A DNA stretch of 64,000 nt, from assembly GCA_903813345.2 (NCBI GenBank), contig CAIIXF020000005.1, positions 20,339,375-20,403,374 of the forward strand, given 5' to 3'. Below, in pieces: positions 34,362 to 46,500 of this stretch. The position numbers and the translations under genes are program-made. Position 1 is the first letter of the stretch, and the number at the start of each line of letters is the position of its first letter. The notes beneath the pieces are model-generated. The model ran no database searches. It had not been told where the DNA came from and saw only the letters and a program-made list of their open reading frames with translations. This DNA comes from Owenia fusiformis. Lineage: Eukaryota > Annelida > Polychaeta > Sabellida > Oweniidae.

Positions 34362-36286
34362 GCTCCAGGCCGTGGATGGAAATATAAAACTATTTAAGGC
34401 ACAAACTGGTATTAATAGACCGATATGTAGTGTCTGCCATGTATTGAAGGTAAACCAATCTGCATTATTAATGTTTCTTCTATCAATACATGGATTGTGC
34501 AATGGAAAAGCAATGGCACAATCAAAAATGTGCATATCAATCGTGATTATCTCTCGGTTCAAAGCTTATTTCAAACAGAATCGTGTCAAAATATGTGTCT
34601 GAGTAACAGTTATACATTATAAGATCGCAAACTCATACCAATTATCAGCCGAATGGCTCATTTTCAACGAAATGTCCTTAAGACAACAGCCCTGGGTCGC
34701 GCCTGAGACCAAAAACTATTTCAAATAGCCCTCCCCTAATTATATTGGATAATCACATTTATGCGTGCGCGCGCAGCTCATCCACTGAACGAAACGCCAC
34801 TTCCCGCTGAAATCACCGGGTATTGATCTTTCCCTTGGTTTAGAAGGCGTTTATTTTACTATATCGACCTGAGAAATTTGTGACGTCATAGTGGTGGTCC
34901 ATATGGACCGGTCTAGAATATATTCTGGACCGGCAATTTTCCCCGGGAAATTAGATATCGTTCAATGCGTAAGATTTTCTTGCTGTTTCAGTCCTGGTCG
35001 TTAACGGTGGTAATAATACTAATAACGTCATTTCTGCGAGCGATATAGTGAAATATTGGACCAAGGGCCGAAGGCCGAAGGCCCAAGGTCCAATATTTCA
35101 CTATATCGCCCTTAGAAATTACGTCTTTATTGTACTATTATTTTGACAGTCACACATTTGCAAGAATCCAAAACTTCCACAAATCATCAAGTTCCTTACC
35201 AAGGAATATCGAAGGTGCATGAAAATGTGCACTTCATGCATTGTTAGAGTATGATAAAGCTTTAACCATAGTTCCTTATATCATGTCCACCATTTTGTTT
35301 GCCGGAACTACTTATTAGACTTCCTGATTAATCCTCATACAAGTTTTGTGACTTCACCAAGTGGCATGGATTATCACTAGTATATTTTATCTATAACAGT
35401 ACTATAATAATCATGAGAGATACATAATTGGGGCTTTATGCCTTGGTCATATTTGCCCCGATTTTCAATACGGCGCCCTGCCGATTGAGTATTTTGTTCA
35501 AAATTGAATACAATATTGAACAAAACACTCAATCGGCTAGTCTATATCCAATAGACTGAATTTCCTGAGAATTCAGTCTATTGATCATTATGTCTCTCCT
35601 GTGGGAAAAAACAGGAAATTTCCTGCACACAATTATCAATTTTAGGAAACTTAACTTCCAAAAAATAAGCATCAAAACTATTCAATTAAGTAGTAATTCT
35701 TTGACATGTCTCTTTAGTCAGGAAATTCATTCACAGATAAGGGAAACAGATACAAAATCTTGTGACTCTTTATCAAAAAAATATGGCTGCCATTTTTTAC
35801 TTTTCATTAACTTTAGTGTTACCTTAACTGGACTTATTAGCCTTTTGCAGATTATGGACATAGACAAAAGGAAATGAACTTGATATCATATTGATATTGC
35901 TATATTGACTACAAATTGATTTTTGATGAGCTGGAATTCGAGTCACGTAATAAAATAAAGATTTGGGCATTGTATGTACAGATTCAAGGTCTCCACTTTT
36001 TACTGTGTTTTGCTCAAAATTTCAATGCTGGACTTCGGCATGCACCAAGGGTACTAAGATTGTAAGAAATCTTAATTTCTTGCAAAACAAGGAGATACAC
36101 ACGTCTTCGATAGAAGAATGACAGTCATCACTGAGATATCCATTTCAACTGCACCTTTTTATATATCGTGAAAAGAGAGAATTCAGACAAATAATTAACA
36201 AGAAATCATATAGCTACCTGTAAATTTGTCTCAGACATGTGATGGTTCCACTAGACCAGTCTTTGCATGTTTCCTTCAATCCTAAA
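34362..36286 (+). CDS. Possible exons of an unrecognised plus-strand gene
   Basis: Three stretches have good splice borders and compatible phase 0 joins: 34362-34449 (or from 34369) ends in aag/gtaaac and reads AVDGNIKLFKAQTG, which resembles one blade of a WD40 repeat; 35150-35248 follows tattattttgacag and reads SHICKNPKLPQIIKFLTKEY with CMKMCTSC; 36235-36286 follows tttgtctcag and gives a short tail ending in a stop. Together they are unusually Cys-rich (CSVC...CMKMCTSC), hinting at a zinc-binding region. A further open stretch after a strong acceptor lies at 36397-36545. No start exon was found and the peptide is short, so chance exons are quite possible. Confidence 0.25.
35020..35138. 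repeat. Large near-perfect palindrome
   Basis: 'gcgatatagtgaaatattgg' returns inverted around a short loop of repeated 'ggccgaag' words. The outer flanks (aataacgtcatttctg / aaattacgtctttatt) continue the symmetry, so a stem of about 50 bp is possible. It ends about 12 bp before a candidate splice acceptor at 35149. Confidence 0.8.
35437..35543. mobile_element. Fold-back MITE-like element, copy 2 (shortened)
   Basis: Contains 'gattgagtattttgttcaaa' and its inverse as in the copies at 3982-4101 and 36687-36816. One outer end is missing. Confidence 0.55.
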
Positions 36287-36396
36287 ATATACGTTTATAT
36301 GTATGTTGTCATCGTATTTAAGGTACAGCTGGAACTCCAGGAAATTCTGATATTTCACACTTTCTATTTTTCCAAATTTTCTTTCAATTTTTTTAG

Positions 36397-36545
36397 ACAA
36401 CATAGGAGCTACCATCGACCTGTTTCCAGGTTTACTAAAAGTAGGCAATGTAATGATACTTTCCTGGAAAAAAGCAAGGAAATACACACACACGTGCAAG
36501 TATAGCGATTTTTTACCAAAATGTTACTTTCCAGCTGACCCTTAA
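36397..36545 (+). CDS. Possible terminal exon, unknown protein
   Basis: A strong polypyrimidine acceptor (tttcaatttttttag) opens a 48-codon frame entered in phase 1 and ending in a stop. The peptide begins NIGATIDLFPGLLKVGNVMI and ends SDFLPKCYFPADP. An alternative frame is also open here. Relation to the stretches at 34.3-36.3 kb is unproven, since the phase does not join them directly. Confidence 0.2.
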
Positions 36546-36686
36546 CTTGTATTCCCAATACCAACAAACCTTTATTAGATGCTAAAAATGAGGTTACAGT
36601 AGCAGAATGCACTCATTAATCTAATTAGCAATAATGGAATTATTGAAAGACTAATTATCGGCACTGGCCATTATTTATAACATATG

Positions 36687-36816
36687 TAATGCCTGGGTCA
36701 CATTTGCTGCGATTCATCGGCCCTGAGTATTTTGTTCAAAATTGAATACATTTCTGAACAAAATACTCAATCGGCCGGGCGCCGTGAAAATCGGAGCAAA
36801 TGTGACCAAGACATAA
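36687..36816. mobile_element. Fold-back MITE-like element, copy 3
   Basis: About 90% identical by eye to 3982-4101 with the same inverted ends 'cacatttgctgcgat' and 'cggagcaaatgtgacc'. Confidence 0.65.
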
Positions 36817-36936
36817 GCCTATATACTCGTTTAGCAATGTCGTAGTTTGTTTGCGATTGATTGGTTGAATAATTGAAATTCTTGGAAAGTTGTCAAGTTG
36901 GTAACTTTATTAGATTAGGCCAAGCGAAAAGTAATA

Positions 36937-37992
36937 TACTCCTCAAAAAGTTAAGGACCTCATAGGTTTACATGTTAACCCCCATATTTGTTTAACGACT
37001 GTTTTCTAAGCGGGAAACAAAAGAAATTGGTTGGGTTGCCACATCATGATAAACCATGACATCTCAATTCTTCTCAGCCCTGAGATGCCATGATATAATG
37101 AGCTTGATTTGGCGATCTAGGAGAGCCCAAAATTGAGGATTTTTGAGATCTTTCATCACAGCTCATATTTCATTAAATTGGGGTGATCAAACTTGTGTAC
37201 GCGTGCCTGTGCTAATATCTGCTGTTAAATACAATGCCTATTATGTAATGTATTGACATTATGTAAATGATTACATGATAACTATCACACTTATTTACAG
37301 TTATAACTCTTCCCATCCGATGTGCTCAGATGTGCCTCATAATATCAGAGCATGTTTCAGGTGAAACAGAAAGATGCTATGAGTATCAGAATGGGGTTGC
37401 CATAAGTCATATGAGGAACGATCCATCCATCCGATTGCTCTCAAAATTGAGATTGTAAGAGATAATTAAATTTGCTAAATTGTCTACTCGACAAAAATAT
37501 GATTTAATTGTCCAGGCTTTCCAAAAGTTAATGGTTTCAAATTCAATAATTTTTTAATGAACCTCTTATTGAAATAACACAGGTGGTTCAGTGAGGTGGT
37601 CAAAATTACTTTAACGCTCCGTATCGCTAATTATAACAACATAAGCGAGACATTTAGCATGTAAAATGTAAAATCATTCGATTTTCTACTTAGAAAGTAT
37701 TTTTAATAAATGTTTTGCTGAATAGATATTCCAAAATCTGAGTTGCCCCTAAGCCACCATTCCCCATTTGTTTAACATGGGATCTGCCATTTTTGTTCAT
37801 GTTCATTTCATGAAATTCATCAATTTTGACAGAATGTAATGGAGATATAACATTGAACCGTTGCGGACTTTATAGGGAATAGAATCAAGATACAGATTTA
37901 TTTACTTTATTGGGATTTCTTAGAAAACAGTCGTTAAACAAATATGGGGGTTAACATGTAAACCTATGAGGTCCTTAACTTTTTGAGGAGTA
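36937..37992. mobile_element. Tc1/mariner-type non-autonomous transposon, 1056 bp
   Basis: Ends 'tactcctcaaaaagttaagg' and inverse, with TIRs of about 85 bp extending through 'aacgactgttttctaag'. Flanked by TA on both sides. No transposase remains. Its right end directly abuts the LINE. Confidence 0.85.
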
Positions 37993-37995
37993 TAG

Positions 37996-39950
37996 TAAGC
38001 TGTATATAGAAGAGACGGGTCCACAAGTAAGATTAAACAATTTTCACCTTCACCTTACCAATATTGGTAAAAATCTAGCCAAGGAGATTCCAAAATCCAA
38101 AAAATGCTTTAATGAATACCTAGCAAGAGCTCAAAAAGTTCAATCATCTATTTATCTCAAAAAGACCTCAAAAACTGAGCTTGAATTAGAAATGTGTCTT
38201 CTAAAATCTTCCTCGCCTGGACCTGATGGGATTCTACCATCACTTATTAAGTCTGCAAGACAGTTTTTAATTGATCCACTCTTGTATATATTTAACTTAT
38301 CTTTTAAATCTGGTATTTTCCCAGACGCCCTCAAATTGGCCAAAGTAACACCTGTATTTAAAAAAGGTGTCACTACAAATCCTTCGAACTATAGACCAAT
38401 TTCAGTTTTATCTGTATTTTCTAAATTGTTAGAAAAGCTCATGCACGCCAAACTCACTGGTTTTTTAGAACGTTTTGAAATTATTTTTACTTATCAATTT
38501 GGATTTCAGAAATTCAACTCTACCTACATGGCCATTTTATATTTCATTGAACAAATTCGAAAATCAACTGATTTGGGGAAAACGAGCATTGGCATAACAT
38601 TAGATTTTTCCAAGGCCTTTGACACAATTAATCATGACATTTTGATACAAAAACTTGAATATTATGGCATCAGAGGAATAGCTAAGTCCTGGTTTGAAAG
38701 TTATTTAAAAGACCGCAAACAATATGTCACCATTAACAATTATGAATCTAAACAATCATCTCTAAATTGTGGTGTTCCGCAGGGCTCGGTACTTGGACCA
38801 CTATTATTTATTCTTTACATAAATGATCTGCCTTTTGTTGCCCCTAATCTAAAATTTATTATGTTTGCTGATGACACCAATCTTCTTGATAGTGATTATG
38901 ATTTAAATGAACTTATAACTAGAACTAATGCAAACTTGAATTCAATAGATGACTGGATAAAAGCAAACAAACTTTCACTTAATATTGGCAAAACCAATGC
39001 TATTCTATTTGGACCCCAAAAAAATCAAACAAATCTGAATCTTAAAATACGCAATGAGAACATAAATTTCCGGGAAAAAATTGACTTTCTTGGAATTATT
39101 ATTGATAAAAACTTGAAATTTAAAGAGCACATAAAATCTGTTGAAACAAAGATTTCTCGCGTCATTGGTTCTCTTTATCACATTAAACATCTACTTCAAA
39201 TAGACAGTTTCAAAACAATTTACTACTCATTGATACACTCTCAATTAAATTATTGCAACATAATCTGGGGTAACACATTTAAATCATTTTATGATCGTCT
39301 ACATAAACTGCAGAAACAATTCTTAAGGCTAGCTTTAAATAAGGATAGACTTTCTCACTCCGCTCCCCTATTTAAAGATCTTAGAATATTAAGTATTTTT
39401 GATGTCAACAGATATTGTACTGGTCAGTTCATGTACAAAATCTTTAATAAGCACCCCAGTCTTCCAAAAAATCTATTTCAAGACTTGTTTGATATCAACA
39501 TTAATATTCATCATCATTACACAAGACAATTGCATTATTTTCATATCCCTAAATGCTCTAAACTTTCCCTTCGCTTTCTGGGTCCTAATCTTTGGAATGC
39601 TCTACCACATGATATTAAAAAATGCTCCACTCTAAATATTTTCAAATCTTCATATAAAAAACTACTCATCTATCGATAATGTATAATACCAATATCATAC
39701 TATACTGTTGATTTTATACTGGTACCCGATTTTTGTAACATTTTTACATTGTACATCCTTAGATTAATTGTTAATACCATTTTTATATACCTACATGTAA
39801 CATAATATAAGTGTTTTCTTTTATATGTAGTCTAGTTGTCATTTTAATGATTTCTGTTAAACCGCAACATATACCCACTAGGGTGTCTAGCGGCTTGTTT
39901 TTATAGTGTATATTATATAAGAATTATGAAATGAAAATAAATAATTGAAA
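37996..39950 (+). mobile_element. 5'-truncated LINE (jockey/CR1-like)
   Basis: Begins immediately after the preceding DNA transposon and ends in a short AT-rich tail with 'aataattgaaaa' repeats after a ~270-bp 3' UTR. The endonuclease region is absent. The reverse transcriptase frame is uninterrupted, so the insertion is probably recent. Confidence 0.85.
37997..39679 (+). CDS. LINE ORF2, reverse transcriptase and C-terminal region (5' partial)
   Basis: The frame is open from the truncation to the stop, about 560 residues, with no internal stop. Reverse transcriptase landmarks in order: SSSPGPDGILPSLIK; VTPVFKKG and NYRPISVLSVFSKLLEK; LDFSKAFDTINHDIL with the first catalytic Asp; CGVPQGSVLGPLLFILYIND; FADDTNLL, the catalytic FADD box; NIGKTNAILFG; FLGIIIDKNLKF. 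The thumb and a C-terminal region ending near NLWNALPHDIK follow. The order and wording match the jockey/CR1 group of non-LTR retrotransposons. The first methionine (38192) is internal to the original ORF, so the natural start is lost. Confidence 0.9.
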   Translation, partial: KLYIEETGPQVRLNNFHLHLTNIGKNLAKEIPKSKKCFNEYLARAQKVQSSIYLKKTSKTELELEMCLLKSSSPGPDGILPSLIKSARQFLIDPLLYIFNLSFKSGIFPDALKLAKVTPVFKKGVTTNPSNYRPISVLSVFSKLLEKLMHAKLTGFLERFEIIFTYQFGFQKFNSTYMAILYFIEQIRKSTDLGKTSIGITLDFSKAFDTINHDILIQKLEYYGIRGIAKSWFESYLKDRKQYVTINNYESKQSSLNCGVPQGSVLGPLLFILYINDLPFVAPNLKFIMFADDTNLLDSDYDLNELITRTNANLNSIDDWIKANKLSLNIGKTNAILFGPQKNQTNLNLKIRNENINFREKIDFLGIIIDKNLKFKEHIKSVETKISRVIGSLYHIKHLLQIDSFKTIYYSLIHSQLNYCNIIWGNTFKSFYDRLHKLQKQFLRLALNKDRLSHSAPLFKDLRILSIFDVNRYCTGQFMYKIFNKHPSLPKNLFQDLFDININIHHHYTRQLHYFHIPKCSKLSLRFLGPNLWNALPHDIKKCSTLNIFKSSYKKLLIYR

Positions 39951-40802
39951 AAAATAATTGAAAAACCTTACTGGTATCAAATTGTATTCCAAAATCTCTC
40001 CAAAATCTTCTTCAAAGTGTTTTTCAAACTTATATCATTGTTTTTTTCAAATCTTTATCTTAAAACTGCATATAATACTGCATATAAAACAACAACTACG
40101 GATATATGCAATTGCCTGGCAAGCTGAAAGTGATTTGGTTGGTTAATACAGAAATTGTCACTGGTGGAGGTCAGCAGTGACCAATCAGATCACTTGCTAC
40201 AAATGTACCTTTTTTCTGGATAATGAATCATCTGACTGGGTTTCAATCTCAGGTAAGAGCTACAAAATATCAATTTTCTATCAACTGCCCATTGCTTTTT
40301 GAAAATAAAACACTAATAATATTGTTGAAATCTCCATTAAAACGAGGTTGGACGGCTACGTTCATTGATTTATCCAATAAAATGGCCGCGATGGAACAGA
40401 AAACCAAGGTTTGTGCATTATTTTCTACTGCTGTGTATCAATGAAAGGATGAACGATTTATGTAAGTATCGCGGTGATGCATTGTATATTTTGAACGTAG
40501 TCTTTGCAAATTGATACTCGGGGATAACATGAAAGAAGCGAAAAACTGTTGAGTTTCGAATTTAAAACTACACAAAAATTATTAATTTGTTTATTTTTGT
40601 CGTCATGGCATGATCTACATTGCCTAACGACCTCGGGGTATATAGATGTAACCTACATACGATCATAAAAAGCCAATTGACCATTGGAAACCACCTAATA
40701 TGTTCTTCTCAAGCCATAATAATGTATTTTGAATTTGCTGTTACGCCAAAAATTGATGGGCGGGTTATGCAAACGTCGTTCAAATATGTATCCCAGATTC
40801 AT
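39951..40802. other. No gene seen
   Basis: Short frames only. A Kozak-like 'aaaatggccgcg' near 40380 has no supporting exon structure. Confidence 0.4.
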
Positions 40803-41190
40803 TGTTATTAAAGGCAGAATCTGATCTATAGGGGTGACAAAAGTACAACCAACATGTATAATTGACCTGCCAATCTATTCTTTATAATATCAAATACAAT
40901 ATCTCTCAAAAGATTCACAATATGTTATAAATTGATGAAGTTATTAATGATTCAAAGTGCAAAAATGAGTGAAAAGTGTTAAAATTCTCCCAAATAATAA
41001 GAATGGTGACCATTCTTATAGAAAAATAATACTTTATTGTAAAAATCTTTAGTTTTCCTGGAATAAAGTATGCACTTTTGTGATTTTTAGAAAATAGACT
41101 TGACAAGGAATGACATGAGCCAAAAATATTCTAAAATTGAAACAATTTTTTGTTTAGCCTGCTCGCTATATCTGATTTTCTCTTTAATTT
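40803..41190 (+). repeat. Dispersed repeat, copy 2 (pair with 2980-3345)
   Basis: Same words in the same order as the copy near 3 kb. The minus-strand frame 41087-41284 partly overlaps it; the part beyond the repeat (ELASSTDEYDKIKEKIRYS) looks protein-like but cannot be placed. Confidence 0.6.
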
Positions 41191-41399
41191 TGTCATATTC
41201 ATCAGTACTTGATGCTAATTCTTCTTTTGCCTCTTCATTGCTATCTTTTTGACTTTCATCGGTTTTATAAATAAAGCAAGACATAATTTTTTCCTTGCCC
41301 TATAGAGGCTCAAACAAGAGCGTCTCTTGCGTGTCCTCAAGTTTTGACACGATAAATAGGAAATGCATGTGGTACCAAGGGTGGTACAAATTATCTGTG

Positions 41400-42196
41400 G
41401 CGGGAGTATGGGTCGAATACTTAGTGCGATCCAATCATTACATGTTGGTGTTCAGTACCCAGTAAGGATAACTTCAACGCTCACAAGCTGGTTTGACGTA
41501 GGCACTGGGTTGTCTAAATATGGAAGTTCCTATTGATGTCACAAATGTCGGAATTTTACTTTACGCGAACGACATTGCCTTGATAGCTCCAACAGAGCAA
41601 AACCTTCAAGAAATGCTAAATACCATGTATACTTGGTGCTGCAAATAGAGGATAACGGTTAAGGACAGGGTGCATGTTGGGAAATTTTCTGCATTCCTCA
41701 ATTGAGTCGCATGTTATTTTTCAAACAAGAATAACTCCTTCCCCACATTGTCTACATCTTCCAGGTTTGCATGCACTTATGTGCCTAGAAAAGCCTTGTG
41801 AGAAGATTTGTTTTGTAAAATGTATAAAAACGAGAAAATTCAGTGAAAAAAATTTCTGAAAATTTTCTGAATTTTTTCACTGAATTTTCTTGTTTTTTAT
41901 GCACTTTATCAAAACATTCTTCTCACAAGTCTTTTCTAGGCACATAAGAGCACTCTTTGTGCAAACCTGGAAGACATAGACTCTCTGGGGAAGGAGTGAT
42001 TCTTGTTTGAAAAATAACACGTGACTCAATTGAGGAATGCAGAAAATTTCCCATCATGCACCCTGACCTTAATGCTATGAAAACGAACATTATCCACCAT
42101 CGTCCAAAGGATCACACGCGGTCCCAATTCGTGTTTCGTTATGGTGACGAAGTCATTGAATATGCAGCACAATACAAATATTTAGGACTTACCTAA
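41400..42196 (+). pseudogene. LINE reverse transcriptase fragment split by a MITE
   Basis: Left of the insertion the plus strand reads GILLYANDIALIAPTEQNLQ (about 41551-41610), the catalytic YxDD region with YAND in place of YADD. Right of it the reading resumes as NAMKTNIIHHRPKD and YAAQYKYLGLT (to about 42194). Removing the inserted element and one TTAA restores the sense across the join (RITVNAMKTN). At least one stop is present upstream of the insertion. It is a different LINE from the one at 38-40 kb. Confidence 0.7.
41663..42068. mobile_element. TTAA-flanked hairpin MITE (piggyBac-type target)
   Basis: The two halves are inverted copies (about 190-bp arms from 'ggacagggtgcatg' and 'catgcaccctgacc') around a central 'aaaattttctgaattttt' loop. 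TTAA flanks it exactly on both sides (41659-41662, 42069-42072), and it interrupts a LINE reading frame precisely at that TTAA. Confidence 0.85.
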
Positions 42197-42255
42197 AATG
42201 TCTAAATCGGTATACATCCTTGCCAAATCAGCTACACGTGCCCTGGGAGCAATTA

Positions 42256-42400
42256 TATGGTTGGCTTACCCGCCCAAAGTATGCACGCGTTGTTAACGGG
42301 CGCGTTAATTACGCTCGTGCACATGGTTGACTTACCCGCCCAGAGTATGCACGCGTTGTTTACGGGTGTGTAGGCGTTAATTACGCTCGTGCAGATGTAA
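42256..42400 (+). repeat. Two-copy tandem repeat, ~66-bp period, GC-richer
   Basis: 'cttacccgccca' followed by 'gtatgcacgcgttgtt' and 'aattacgctcgtgca' occurs twice. The minus-strand frame 42377-42616 runs into this repeat. Confidence 0.75.
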
Positions 42401-42930
42401 AATTACGCCCGTGCAGTTGCACTTTTCACAGATATAGAAAATACTTGGGTTTTGTTTCATAGGTAGATAAACAAAACTAATCTTGTATTTCCAGTACTTC
42501 ATCCTTTTGGGAGTCGTGTCCTCCCCGTCTGCCATTTTTAAATGCCATGCCATGCCATGCGCCAATGATCTCAATTCACTTCGAGACACTATAGATACCC
42601 GGACTGGAGCCATCATTCTTTCGAAACTGAGTCATTAAAGTCTATGGAGGGCCGGCAACAGGAATTCAAAATAAAATTACCCTTTTTATTTTCCCGAATC
42701 TCGCCCTTTGCTCATATTGGTGACTGGAACTTGCACAGCTGTATAAACTAGAGTCTTGTAGTATCCCATCAGCCTAAATTGTAAACTTTCAGTGCATTTT
42801 TGACCTGATTTCACTGTTTTTTGTCGATATTTTAGGAAGATACCCCCGGGGGATACCGCCCAGAGGGGCAATAATGTCGAAGTTCATATATGCTTATAAT
42901 GCAAACCCGTATTGAGATGACATACATCTG

Positions 42931-43064
42931 ATTGGTCAAAAATCGACTAACAAGTGACGTCATCAATGGCGGCTTCAAAATTTTCGAAATACGCTTCGAA
43001 TAATTTTATGTTCATTTTTGGCGTGTTACCCAATATCATAGCTTCTGATAAAGCTTCAAGATAA
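42931..43064 (+). promoter_or_regulatory. Promoter-like cluster with CRE and short ORF
   Basis: An inverted CCAAT box (attgg, 42931), a perfect CRE (TGACGTCA, 42955-42962) and an ATGGCGGC start (42966) lie close together. The ATG opens a 32-residue frame, MAASKFSKYASNNFMFIFGV onward, ending at 43064, with no convincing donor. It may be a first exon and promoter of an unplaced gene or an upstream promoter for the SOD-like gene at 43.5 kb. Confidence 0.3.
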
Positions 43065-43519
43065 AGAAAGGTGTATGGATCGAATATGCCACCATCAATC
43101 AAAAACATCACATCGAAGTGTAGCATTTGGAAACAAGCGGGTAAAAAATGTTTTATACACATCATCCAAAATGGATTCAAGGAGGCCACAAATCATGTGC
43201 AAATAGGCCGATCTAACTATTTCTTGAGTGCCTGGGCAAGAATGTTACTTATAAACCAAGTACACAATTTTGATTTTGTTTATATACTCATTGATATCAT
43301 CATTATCTACTGACCATGTAAACACAACACCAGGCAAAACTTTCCATATCTACAAATGCAACATGCAACAACAGATCAACGTCCATAAAGCAAAAGACCA
43401 ATAGCAGTCAACATAAATCCACCTACTATCAGACCATACACTTGCTATATGTAGTGAGGACACAGATAAGTCATTCTAGAAGAACTACATAAAACTAAAA
43501 ACGGAAAATTAGAGAGAAA

Positions 43520-46500
43520 ATGAGATTATTATTACTGTTGGCAATCGCTGTGACTCTTGTAACTGGAATTCGCAGACCAAGAACCGCTTCATCATCGGGT
43601 AAGTGATGATTCCTCAGAAGTTTAGATGGATGAAGTCGGCACATGAAAACTAAATGGTAATTAGCATACCCACCGCCTAGACGAGGCAATTTGCTCGGAG
43701 CTGGAAACCAACGAGTATTGACGAAGAGATACTGGTCGGATCATTTTCGTAGATTATATTACCATGGAAGACCAAGCACAAGCATGTACAGCCAAGTAAA
43801 AGCACTCGTTTGATTATTGCCTTGAGAGTTTTGTCTCATTTCAAAAACATCCTAGACCCCACGCTTGCTCTATTTCGCAGTTATTGCTTTCATTTTCTTA
43901 CTTTCTGTATTTAATCATAGTATTATGGATTTAGATTCAGATACGACAGATGAAAGGGTACAGATCCTCTGGGATACATACAAGAAATACGAAGACAAGG
44001 GTACCTTTAAAACTGGAGATCTACCCAACAAAAGTTCATGTGGACCGTCTGATATTAATCTTCACATTCATGCCGAAGATGACCATCACAACGATGACGA
44101 ACACGATCATATCGCGGAACATGATCACCAGGAGGCACACGTACATCTGCATGTGAAGGTGGAACCCTCGAAGATGATGCAAAAAATGATGATAAAGCAC
44201 AGATATGAAATGGACGAAGGTGATGTATGATTCTTAGCCATTTTGATTGAAAATTGACAAGACCCATCAAAAATACATTTTCTATGTGTGTTAAAAATTA
44301 GTCTGTATTATGTAACTTTGTTCCTCTAAGGTCGCTAAATATAACATGTGGTCCAAATGGGAAAATCCAATCAAATTTTTAAATTAGGAGACAGTACACT
44401 CAGAAATCACATTTTCTCATTTTCAATATTTACTGAAGATGTTCATTATATATGACGTTACAAGTGGAATTTTTCTCGAAGCATGTGGCTGGAGGTCAAT
44501 CACTGCATATATAACAATGTCTTCAATCTTCGGAATATATAGACAAGGTCCTGGAAGACAATGTTATGATAGTCATCTTTTTCAGACCAAGCAGCCTATG
44601 GTGTCTGTTTCATGATCCCTAATGCAGTTGGTACACGAGCTGGTCAAGTCATAGGAATGATAATGCTAAAACAACAGGTAATAGCTGAACGTTGGAATAA
44701 ATACACTCCTCTTTGGCTATTTGTGGGACACATGATTTGTCGGATACGAATGGTCAAGTATAGCAGTAGAACCATATCAGTGACATTCCAAAATAAGCTA
44801 AATATTTTCTTGTTATTTAAGCAGATAATAGATAGACGTTTTGTAAATATTTTAATTACGATTAAACCCCACTTCCGAATCCCGAATCCCAATCATCCGA
44901 ATCCTAATGGTCCAAATCCCAATGGTCCTTATCCTTTCCTCCGAATCCGAATCCGAATCGGCCGAATCCCAATCGTCCAAATCCCAATGGTCCGAATTCC
45001 AATCGTTCAAATCCCAATGGTCGGAATTCCGCGTCGTAACGCTACGATTATTGACTAAAATCGGCGTTTAGTCATGTTTATTGGAAATATGACATGGGTT
45101 TAGGAAAAACACCGACCGCCGACCACCGACCAGTCACTCTTCACAGTTAGGTACACGTGGTGGGTGGTTGGCTGTCGGTCTTTTTCATAAAGATGAAAAG
45201 ATGCAAAATTAGAAGAAAGTAAAACTAAAACTGGGAATCCAATGGCTATAGTACCTTTACAAGGTCGTGGTTTAAAAATGTATTTAATCTTTCCAAATCA
45301 CGATGAAAAACGTAACATCGTCGTGTGTAATGTCATATTTTTAAGTGATGTCTCAGTTGTTAGAAGACCAATTTCATCCTGGTGAGTCACTTTGGATTAG
45401 GATGAGAAAACTCACGTAACATTGTATTAAGTTCATTAATATGAAACGCAATAACAAAAACACACTTAACATTATCGGTGTTCACGTCGTAACGTAATGT
45501 TTGATTTCTCAGTTGTTAACGTCAACTGGTAAAAACTGCATTCAATATGACAAAAAAAGCTTTCTAATGGTGTACCGTATCTTCACATTCGGTGTCTGTG
45601 TAGGTTTACCGATGAAAGCATCAGTCTGCTCAAATTATATCACCCTGTGTTGTACCGTAGCGAACTGTCACGCTTAATTCGGTACATACCATGTGTTGTT
45701 AAAACAAATTTAATTCTGAATAAAAATCACCACTAACGACCTATAATGAAACAAGGAACGGGTCAATGACGTCTCTGCTAGATCATACGTCATTTCACAC
45801 CGTATATTTCAGAGGAACAAAGATACCGAGATGAGGGTGATGCTAAGGGGCCTTGATACCGAGAACGCTGCCGACAATGCTGATCACATGCGCAAGTTGT
45901 TCCTGCATGAGGCTGGCATAGTAGCTCTAGGTGCTTGCGAGAATGTGGGAAAGGTAGTGAAACTGTCCAACAGGGGTCACCACCATTACCATCACCATGA
46001 CAGTCATGAGGATATGGAAACAGATATGTGAGTAAAGTCGTCTGCTAGACTAAATAGCAAGGACTAAGGTTTACATAACGGATGTGGACTTAAAATCGAC
46101 ATTTCTCTTTCTTCCATCGTTGCCGTACTTTTAAAAAGTTGGAACTAGCTGACTGACAATCTCTGCTTTTCATGCGCTTTTAAAATCAATGAGAAAACTG
46201 TTGGAGGCCAATGCCAGGATTACAAAAACATTTTATGTTGTCACAAATCAACCTCCAAATGAATCATTTTATGTTTACTTTCAGGAAAGATGGAAATGTA
46301 GGCAGTTTTACGTGTGATGCAATGGGTAACGTTAACACCAACTTGACAGCAGGCGCTCTGGCGTTGTTTGGCGATTCTTCAGCATTTGGAAGAACCATTG
46401 TGGTAAGAACATGCGACCTTATACCATTTGCTTGAAACGGGGGGCGAAAAGGCCGAAATGCTTGAAATGGTTGAAATGAAAGATAATGTGAAAACAGATT

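Noticed and set aside
42377-42616. Minus-strand frame containing MADGEDTTPKRMKYWKYK
   Set aside because: The start looks attractive, but the C-terminal part is read from the local 66-bp tandem repeat and no splice donor is convincing.
44612-45058. 148-residue frame in the SOD-like gene
   Set aside because: Only its first 22 codons are exon 3; the rest is intron and a microsatellite.
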